Source: an uncultured Chloroflexales bacterium (GTDB taxonomy: Bacteria > Chloroflexota > Chloroflexia > Chloroflexales > Chloroflexaceae). Taken from it: a stretch of DNA of 25,083 nucleotides. A program made the translations under genes and the position numbers. The notes beneath the pieces are model-generated. The model was not told the DNA's origin, searched no databases, and saw only the letters and a program-made list of their open reading frames with translations. This document shows, in pieces, positions 19,496-25,083 of this stretch (positions are counted from its first letter, which is position 1; the number at the start of each line of letters is the position of its first letter). The DNA lies in NCBI GenBank assembly GCA_937902315.1, contig CALGUG010000048.1:1-25083 (forward strand), read 5' to 3'.

Positions 19496-21001
19496 ATGGC
19501 TGATTCACTAAAGGCACGCATTACGCTCGATAACGAGCGCATCATCGGCGAAGTCTCGCCCACCCTCTTTGGCGGTTTCGCCGAACATATGGGACGCTGT
19601 GTGTACGGCGGTCTCTACGATCCGGGTTCATCTCAAGCCGACGAGCGCGGCTTCCGCAAAGATGTTCAAGAGGCGCTCAAGCAGATGCGAATCAGCGTGC
19701 TGCGCTACCCGGGCGGCAACATGCTGAGCGGCTACGACTGGCGCGACGGTGTTGGTCCCAAAGAGCAGCGCCCCCGCCGCCGCGAGCTGGCTTGGCAGTC
19801 GATCGAAACCAACCAGTTCGGCACCAACGAATTCATCGAATTCTGCCGCGCAACGGGTATCGAACCCATGCTGGGCACCAACTTCGGCACCGGCACCATC
19901 GCCGATGCGGCCGCACTGGTGGAATACTGCAACGCCCCAGTTGGCACCAAGTATTCCGACCTGCGCGCTGCCCACGGCTACAAAGAGCCGCACAACGTGA
20001 AGTACTGGTGTGTCGGCAACGAGATGGACGGCCCCTGGCAGATCGGCCACCTCGAAGCGCTCGAATACGGTCGCAAGGCACGCGAGGCCGCCAAGATGAT
20101 GCGCTGGCAAGACCCCAACGTCAAGCTGGTGCTCTGTGGCTCCTCGACGCCCAACATGCCGACCTTCCCCGAGTGGGACCGCATCGTACTCGAAACCGCT
20201 TGGGATAAAGTCGACTACCTCGCGCTGCACGACTACGCGACCAACTACGAAGACGACACCAACAGCTTCCTAGCTTTGGCGGCTCGCTTCGAAGCTTACC
20301 TCGACGATGTCGCAGGTCTGCTGCGTTTTGTCAAAGCTAAGCTGCGCTCCAACCACGACGTCTACCTCTCGTGGGATGAGTGGAACGTCTGGTACAAAGA
20401 TCGATCGGGCCAAGGCGGCTGGCAGGTCGCCCCGCCCCTGAGCGAAGAGGTCTACAACCTCGAAGACGCCCTTGTGGTCGCGCAGTGGATGAACGTCTTC
20501 CTGCGCCGCTGCAACGTCTTGAAGATCGCCTGTTTGGCTCAGGTGGTCAACACCATCTCGCCGCTGACCGTCAAGAACGACAAGCTGCTGCGTCAAACCA
20601 CCTTCTACCCGTTCGTCATGATCAGCAACAACGCTGCTGGCGTCTCGATCGATCCGCTGGTGAAGGCCCCGATGTACGACACCAAGGCCTTCGGTGCTAT
20701 GCCCTTGCTCGACGTAGCTGCGACCTACGACGAAGAGCACGATCGCGGTGCGATCTTCATCGTCAACCGCAGCCAAACCGAGTCGGTCGTGACCGATATC
20801 AACTGGTACGGCACTGCGCCCACCAAGAACACCTCGATCACGCAGTTCGCGGGCAGCGATCCCAAGGCGATCAACTCGTTCGAGAACCCCAACACGATCG
20901 TTCCGCAGCAGCTCAGCACTGAAGCGATCGACAACGGCAAGCTAACCGTGAAGCTGCCGCCGCTCTCCTTCACCGCTATTACGCTTGGCGAATACAAATA
21001 A
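19496..21001 (+). CDS. abfA: GH51 alpha-L-arabinofuranosidase (AbfA-like)
   Basis: A 501-aa retaining enzyme that releases terminal alpha-L-arabinofuranose from arabinan, arabinoxylan or arabinogalactan oligosaccharides. There is no signal peptide, so it acts in the cytosol on imported oligomers. Family motifs are GGFAEHMGRCVYGGLYDPGS (26-45), LRYPGGNMLSGYDWRDGVGP (69-88), KYWCVGNEMDGPWQIGH (169-185) with acid/base Glu176, and LSWDEWNVWY (291-300) with nucleophile Glu295. These positions are almost the same as Glu175/Glu294 of the Geobacillus stearothermophilus enzyme, which it closely resembles from memory. A beta-sandwich C-terminal domain ends LPPLSFTAITLGEYK. AGAGGAAG about six bases upstream sets the start. 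It is the first of three tandem GH51 genes and belongs to a different subgroup from the other two. Confidence 0.95.
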   Translation: MADSLKARITLDNERIIGEVSPTLFGGFAEHMGRCVYGGLYDPGSSQADERGFRKDVQEALKQMRISVLRYPGGNMLSGYDWRDGVGPKEQRPRRRELAWQSIETNQFGTNEFIEFCRATGIEPMLGTNFGTGTIADAAALVEYCNAPVGTKYSDLRAAHGYKEPHNVKYWCVGNEMDGPWQIGHLEALEYGRKAREAAKMMRWQDPNVKLVLCGSSTPNMPTFPEWDRIVLETAWDKVDYLALHDYATNYEDDTNSFLALAARFEAYLDDVAGLLRFVKAKLRSNHDVYLSWDEWNVWYKDRSGQGGWQVAPPLSEEVYNLEDALVVAQWMNVFLRRCNVLKIACLAQVVNTISPLTVKNDKLLRQTTFYPFVMISNNAAGVSIDPLVKAPMYDTKAFGAMPLLDVAATYDEEHDRGAIFIVNRSQTESVVTDINWYGTAPTKNTSITQFAGSDPKAINSFENPNTIVPQQLSTEAIDNGKLTVKLPPLSFTAITLGEYK

Positions 21002-21021
21002 ACCCGTCCTGTACTCGACCT

Positions 21022-21058
21022 TTACCCCTTTTCGCGTCTTTGATGCGAAAAGGGGTAA
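21022..21058 (+). promoter_or_regulatory. Strong intercistronic hairpin between GH51 genes 1 and 2
   Basis: Perfect 14-bp arms TTACCCCTTTTCGC / GCGAAAAGGGGTAA with a 9-nt loop, ending 21 nt before the next ATG. GCTTGCACG follows with no T-run. This is more like an mRNA-stabilising or attenuating structure than a full terminator, and it may lower expression of the next two genes. Confidence 0.6.
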
Positions 21059-21079
21059 GCTTGCACGAAGGCAACTCCG

Positions 21080-22576
21080 ATGAATAGGATCATTGTCAAC
21101 GCCGACACGGGTCATCACACCATCAGCCGCCACATCTACGGACACTTCGCAGAGCATTTGGGCCGCTGTATCTACGGCGGCATCTGGGTTGGCGAAGATT
21201 CACCCATCCCCAACACGCGCGGCATTCGCAACGACATCGTTGCAGCCCTGCGCGCCATCAAAATCCCCAACCTGCGCTGGCCGGGCGGCTGTTTTGCCGA
21301 CGAATACCACTGGATGGACGGCATCGGCCCCAAAGAGCAGCGCCCGCGCATGATCAACACCCACTGGGGCGGCGTGGTTGAAAACAATCACTTCGGCACC
21401 CACGAGTTTATGGATCTCTGCGATCAACTGGGCTGCGAGCCTTATATCTGCGGCAACGTGGGCAGCGGCACCGTCCAAGAGATGCAGCAATGGGTCGAAT
21501 ATATCACCTCAGATAGCACCAGCCCCATGGCCGATCTACGCCGCCGCAACGGGCGCGACGCCGCTTGGAAGATCAAGTTCTGGGGTGTGGGCAACGAAAA
21601 CTGGGGCTGCGGCGGCAATATGCGCCCCGAATACTACAGCGACGAATATCGCCGCTATCAAACCTATGTGCGCAACTACGGCGACAACCAACTCTATAAG
21701 ATCGCCTGCGGCCCGCGCAACGACGACTACCACTGGACCGAAGTGCTGATGAAAAACGCTCGTAATATGCGTGGCGGTTTCCTGATGCACGGCCTAAGCC
21801 TGCACTATTACACCCCCGACGGTCCCTTCCGCCTCCAGCATTCGGCCACCGAGTTCGACGAAAAGGACTGGGCCAATATCCTGCAAACCACGCTCTACAT
21901 GGACGAGCTGATTCGCCGCCACAGCGCGATCATGGATCAGTACGATCCCGACAAAGAGGTGGGCCTGGTGATCGACGAGTGGGGCACTTGGTACCGAACC
22001 GAGCCGGGCACCAACCCGCGCTTCTTGTACCAGCAGAATAGCCTGCGCGACGCTATGGTAGCAGCGCTCAACTTCCATATCTTCCACCGCTACTGCGACC
22101 GCGTAAGCATGGCCAACATCGCCCAAACCGTCAACGTGTTGCAAGCGCTGATCTTGACCGAAGAAGGCAGCGACCGCATGCTGCTTACGCCCACCTACCA
22201 CGTCTTCGAGATGTTCAAAGTGCACCACGACGCGACGCTGCTGCCGCTCGAACTGAGCAGTGAAACCTACGCGCATCAAGAATATAGCCTGCCGCAGATC
22301 AGCGCATCGGCCTCGCGTGACTCCGAAGGACGCATTCACCTCTCGCTCTGCAACGTTGATCCCAACAAAGACTGTGAAGTAACGACTACGATCTACGGCG
22401 CAGAGCTGAACAGCGTGACGGGCCGCATTTTGACTGCTGATCGCATGCAAGCCCACAACACCTTCGATGCACCCAATACCGTTGCGCCGCGCAGCTTTGA
22501 AGGGGCCAGCCTCAACGGCAATCGATTAACGATCAATCTCCCCGCCAAGTCGATCGTCGTACTCGAATTGCGCTAA
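21080..22576 (+). CDS. GH51 alpha-L-arabinofuranosidase (second type)
   Basis: A 498-aa cytosolic GH51 enzyme without signal peptide. Motifs are IYGHFAEHLGRCIYGGIWVGED (19-40), LRWPGGCFADEYHWMDGIGPKEQRPR (65-90), FWGVGNENWGCGGN (167-180) with acid/base Glu173, and LVIDEWGTWY (296-305) with nucleophile Glu300. The C-terminal beta domain ends NLPAKSIVVLEL. The GHFAEHLGRC and WGVGNENWGCGG signatures separate it from the AbfA-like first gene and group it with the third, so substrate or linkage preference probably differs. The start at 21080 has GAAGG about nine bases upstream. Only 78 bp separate it from the first GH51 gene, and they hold the strong hairpin. Confidence 0.94.
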   Translation: MNRIIVNADTGHHTISRHIYGHFAEHLGRCIYGGIWVGEDSPIPNTRGIRNDIVAALRAIKIPNLRWPGGCFADEYHWMDGIGPKEQRPRMINTHWGGVVENNHFGTHEFMDLCDQLGCEPYICGNVGSGTVQEMQQWVEYITSDSTSPMADLRRRNGRDAAWKIKFWGVGNENWGCGGNMRPEYYSDEYRRYQTYVRNYGDNQLYKIACGPRNDDYHWTEVLMKNARNMRGGFLMHGLSLHYYTPDGPFRLQHSATEFDEKDWANILQTTLYMDELIRRHSAIMDQYDPDKEVGLVIDEWGTWYRTEPGTNPRFLYQQNSLRDAMVAALNFHIFHRYCDRVSMANIAQTVNVLQALILTEEGSDRMLLTPTYHVFEMFKVHHDATLLPLELSSETYAHQEYSLPQISASASRDSEGRIHLSLCNVDPNKDCEVTTTIYGAELNSVTGRILTADRMQAHNTFDAPNTVAPRSFEGASLNGNRLTINLPAKSIVVLELR

Positions 22577-22613
22577 ATAGATCGACCGGCACTGAATAGC
22601 TTATAGGAACAGT

Positions 22614-24167
22614 ATGGCAACAACAACAGTAACAATCCGCAGCGAAGCCCCGATCGGCACGATCTCGCCGCGCATCTACGGCCACTTCGCCGAACACCTC
22701 GGCCGCTGCTGTTACGACGGTCTGTGGGTCGGCCATCTCAACACCAATCTGGCCCAATTCAAGGGCTTCCGCAAAGATGTGGTCGATGCCCTTAAAGAGC
22801 TGCCTGTGCCCCTCCTGCGCTGGCCGGGCGGCTGCTACGCCGACCACTACCACTGGCGCGACGGGGTAGGCCCACGCGACCAGCGACCGATCCGCTTGGG
22901 TATGTCGTGCGGTCTGCAGGTTGAAGATGACAACTCGCTGGGCACCGATGAGTTTATGGCGCTCTGCAAAGAGTTGGGTGCAGAGCCCTATCTCGCGGGC
23001 AATATGGGCAGCGGCAGCCCCCAAGAGCTGGCCGACTGGATCGAATACTGCAATACACCGCTGCGCACCAGCCTGGGCCGCCTGCGCGAGGCCAACGGCT
23101 CGCCCGAACCCTACGGCGTCAAGCTCTGGGGCGTAGGCAACGAGAACTGGGGCTGCGGTGGCCACTACGAAGCCGCGCATTACGGTCAAGAATTTGTGCG
23201 TTACGCCACCATGCTGCGCCATGTCGATCCAAGCGCCGAGCTGGTGATTTGCGGCCACGAGCGCGAGTGGAACGAAACCTTGATCAAGACGGTCGCCAAG
23301 CGCCTCGATATGGTCGACCACTACTCCATCCACCGCTACTGGGTCAAGGGTGGCCCCGAAGTCGACTTCAACGAAGAGCAATACTACGCCCTGCTGAGCG
23401 AAGCCGAAGCCACCGAAGACTTCATTCGCGAGACGGCCGCTCTACTGCGCGCCGCTATCACCAACCAAGAGCAGCCGCCCTTTGAAGCTGGCAGCAAGCA
23501 GAGCGAAGCGCCGCTGGTGCTCGAAAAACCCAACGGCGAGCAGCACCGCATCGGCATCGCGCTCGACGAATGGGGCGTCTGGCACCCCGAAGCTCGCCCA
23601 TGGGGCCCCAACAGCGAGCTGAGTCGCAGCCCGATCACCTACGAGCAGGCCAACACCCTGCGCGATGCACTGGCCGCCGCCATCGCGCTCGAAGGCTTCC
23701 ATCGCCAATGCAATGTGCTCTCGCTGGCAAACTTGGCTCAGATCGTCAACGTATTGCAGTCGGTCATCATGACCGAGGGCGATCAGATCTTCTTGACGCC
23801 GACCTACCACGCGCTGCGTCTGCACAAGCCTCACTTGGGCGCAACCGCGCTGCCGGTCGATGTCTCGGGCGGCCCAAGCCTGCCCAACGGCAGCAGCGCA
23901 GTCTCGGCGACTGCCTCGCAAAACGGCGATAGCATCGCGATCACGCTGATCAACCGCCATATCAGCGAGTCGGCCAGCGTGCGCATCGACGGCGCGGCAG
24001 GCGCACTGATGGCCAGCGGCGAGATCTTAACAGCCGACTCGCCCAACGCTACCAACAGCTTCGAAAACCCCAACCGTGTCAGCCCGAAAGCGCTCAATGT
24101 AGCCCAAGACGGCGACGGCTGGCTGGTCGAGCTGCCGCCCCACTCTATGGCGACCATCAGCTTCTAA
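22614..24167 (+). CDS. GH51 alpha-L-arabinofuranosidase (second type, with insertion)
   Basis: A 517-aa cytosolic GH51 enzyme related to the preceding gene. It has IYGHFAEHLGRCCYDGLWVGH (21-41), LRWPGGCYADHYHWRDGVGP (68-87), LWGVGNENWGCGGH (171-184) with acid/base Glu177, and IALDEWGVWH (315-324) with nucleophile Glu319. An extra segment of roughly 25 residues before the nucleophile (about 283-312) is absent from its neighbour and may alter the active-site rim. The C-terminus ends VELPPHSMATISF. AGGA is about seven bases upstream. It is 37 nt from the previous stop and followed by a hairpin, so it closes the operon. Confidence 0.94.
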   Translation: MATTTVTIRSEAPIGTISPRIYGHFAEHLGRCCYDGLWVGHLNTNLAQFKGFRKDVVDALKELPVPLLRWPGGCYADHYHWRDGVGPRDQRPIRLGMSCGLQVEDDNSLGTDEFMALCKELGAEPYLAGNMGSGSPQELADWIEYCNTPLRTSLGRLREANGSPEPYGVKLWGVGNENWGCGGHYEAAHYGQEFVRYATMLRHVDPSAELVICGHEREWNETLIKTVAKRLDMVDHYSIHRYWVKGGPEVDFNEEQYYALLSEAEATEDFIRETAALLRAAITNQEQPPFEAGSKQSEAPLVLEKPNGEQHRIGIALDEWGVWHPEARPWGPNSELSRSPITYEQANTLRDALAAAIALEGFHRQCNVLSLANLAQIVNVLQSVIMTEGDQIFLTPTYHALRLHKPHLGATALPVDVSGGPSLPNGSSAVSATASQNGDSIAITLINRHISESASVRIDGAAGALMASGEILTADSPNATNSFENPNRVSPKALNVAQDGDGWLVELPPHSMATISF

Positions 24168-24176
24168 ACAAGCAGC

Positions 24177-24207
24177 CGAGGAGGGTGAGCAAAGCTCATC
24201 CTCCTCG
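24177..24207 (+). terminator. Terminator of the GH51 operon
   Basis: 14-bp arms CGAGGAGGGTGAGC / GCTCATCCTCCTCG with a single G.U wobble on the plus strand and an AAA loop, nine bases after the stop. The tract that follows is CTCTCTTCC, pyrimidine-rich but not a pure T-run. Confidence 0.75.
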
Positions 24208-24346
24208 CTCTCTTCCGCTCCCCCATGCCGCAGAGCCATAGCGCTTTGTTAGCAAGAGCAGCTATTCGCTCCCCCAGCCCATCAAAGCACAGCAGCAGAC
24301 CAGTGTTATCGCTCTAGCGGCAAGGTCCCTTCCCTCCATGCGGCCT

Positions 24347-24394
24347 TCTAGCGCGTCCGCCTTCGGCTACCAAAGCGGCGCTCCTCCCATTCAG
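24347..24394 (+). repeat. Family-2 repeat, copy E
   Basis: TAGCGCGTCCGCCTTCGGCTA (24349 onward), then CCAAAGCGGCGCTCCTCCCATTC. The CCCATTC box lies at the same distance as in copy A. A degenerate GC-rich stretch with AGCAGCGC follows. The 24208-25083 region otherwise holds only tandem repeats; long open frames there (for example 24338-24814) are repeat-driven and lack a ribosome-binding site. Confidence 0.65.
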
Positions 24395-24558
24395 CTGCTA
24401 GAGAGCAGCGCCTCGCTCCGCTCGGCGCTCCGCGTGTGCGCGCCCGCCGACTCGCAATGCCAATTCACGCTTCGCCTTGGCCCTATCGCAGCCTTCAGAG
24501 CGCTTTTTGCCGATTACAAAGCGCTTTCTGCAACAAAGATACAGCTTTGTGCAAGCTT

Positions 24559-24768
24559 CCCCAAGCTCCGCGTCAGAACCCCCGTTCGTATTACACGTTT
24601 CCCCAAGCTCCGTGTCAGAACCCCTGTTCATATTACACGTTTCCCCAAGCTCCGTGTCAGAACCCCTGTTCGTAGTGCACACTGCCCCAAGCTCCCTGCA
24701 AGAACACCCGTTTGTATTGCACGCTTCCCCAAGCTTCGTGCAAGAACCCCTGTTCGTAGTGTAAGCGG
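24559..24768 (+). repeat. Five tandem 42-bp units
   Basis: Units begin with CCCCAAGCT at 24559, 24601, 24643, 24685 and 24727, exactly 42 bp apart. The consensus contains CAAGCTCCGTGTCAGAAC and CCCCTGTTCGTATTACACG. Units 2 and 3 are the most alike; units 4 and 5 diverge. The whole unit is conserved, with no unique spacer. Because 42 is a multiple of three, frames stay open on both strands with a 14-residue peptide period, but no start signal supports translation. Confidence 0.9.
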
Positions 24769-24785
24769 CCCATGCTCAAATTCAT

Positions 24786-25083
24786 CACACGAGACACGAA
24801 TATTTCACCACTGAGGCACTAAGGCACTGAGACTTTTAAGAAAAGAGAGGCTATGAGGTGTTCGCGTGCAATCTAGCGTTGGCTGAGCCTGTCGAAGCCA
24901 ACCCTAAGCTCACCACACGAGACTCAAATATTTCACCTCTGAGGCACTAAGGCACTGAGACTTTTAAGAAAAGAGAGGCTATGAGGCGTTCGCGTGCGTG
25001 CTACCGTTGGCTGAGCCTGTCGAAGCCGACCCTAAGCTCACCACACGAGACTCAAATATTTCACCTCTGAGGCACTAAGGCAC
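24786..25083 (+). repeat. 128-bp tandem repeat, at least 2.3 units, runs off the window
   Basis: CACACGAGAC recurs at 24786, 24914 and 25042, a period of 128 bp. Each unit has ATATTTCACC-CTGAGGCACTAAGGCACTGAG, then CTTTTAAGAAAAGAGAGGC, then GTTGGCTGAGCCTGTCGAAG with a short dyad (GTTGGCT/AGCCAAC, 7 bp; the second unit has AGCCGAC). The third unit is cut by the window edge. Units are nearly identical, implying recent amplification. Confidence 0.93.

Noticed and set aside
24559..24768. CRISPR array
   Set aside because: The complete 42-bp unit is repeated without unique spacers, and there are no cas genes in the window.
24338..24814. 158-aa frame with FPKLRVRTPV repeats
   Set aside because: Its repetitiveness comes from the 42-bp DNA repeat, whose length keeps all frames open. 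No ribosome-binding site is seen, and the minus strand is equally open.
1..25083. Frequent CGATCG-type words as a HIP1-like genomic signature
   Set aside because: The words look common, mostly inside codons for Ile/Asp/Arg, but I did not count them against expectation, so no claim is made.

Overview
The window looks like a chromosomal segment from a moderately GC-rich bacterium, most likely Chloroflexota (class Chloroflexia). This rests on recalled family resemblance: a Tat-exported sugar-binding lipoprotein, a cytosolic Asp-box propeller with recurring S-P-D/N-F-x-x-D segments, and intergenic palindromic repeats. No rRNA marker is present and I could not search, so the taxon is an inference. 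I see no transposase, integrase, tRNA, rRNA or CRISPR array.

Left part (1-11 kb): mostly single-gene units, many with their own promoter or terminator. On the minus strand lie a lipoprotein S41 peptidase, an M20 amidohydrolase, a 217-aa protein with two copies of a helical module, a 666-aa GHL6/beta-galactosidase-trimerisation-type glycoside hydrolase-like protein, an Ohr peroxidase and galactokinase. On the plus strand lie a pyridoxamine-phosphate-oxidase-like flavoprotein and a polyprenyl-synthetase-like protein lacking its catalytic Asp motifs. Intergenic gaps carry two families of structured repeats. Family 1 is a long hairpin followed by a conserved GTTCCAYYCTGCC box. Family 2 has the core TAGCGCGTCCGCCTYCGGCTA, followed in its longest copies by two hairpins.

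Middle (11-15.8 kb): a LacI-type regulator (minus strand) is separated by an AT-rich region of about 490 bp from a plus-strand operon. That operon encodes a divergent GroEL/Cpn60 paralogue (catalytic Asp398 equivalent replaced by Lys, no GGM tail), a cytosolic six-Asp-box beta-propeller and a small single-pass membrane protein whose start overlaps the propeller stop. I regard this as the best candidate for an undescribed functional unit.

Right part (15.9-24.2 kb): a plus-strand arabino-oligosaccharide locus. A Tat/lipobox solute-binding protein, two CUT1-type permeases (no ATPase gene) and three consecutive cytosolic GH51 alpha-L-arabinofuranosidases suggest import of arabinose-containing oligosaccharides followed by cytosolic removal of arabinose. 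An 18-bp perfect dyad just upstream of the binding-protein ribosome-binding site is a plausible LacI-family operator. The LacI regulator, GHL6 protein and galactokinase may belong to the same plant-polysaccharide (arabinan/arabinogalactan) physiology.

The last 0.9 kb is non-coding and repeat-rich: a terminator, a family-2 repeat, five 42-bp tandem units and at least 2.3 units of a 128-bp tandem repeat running off the window.
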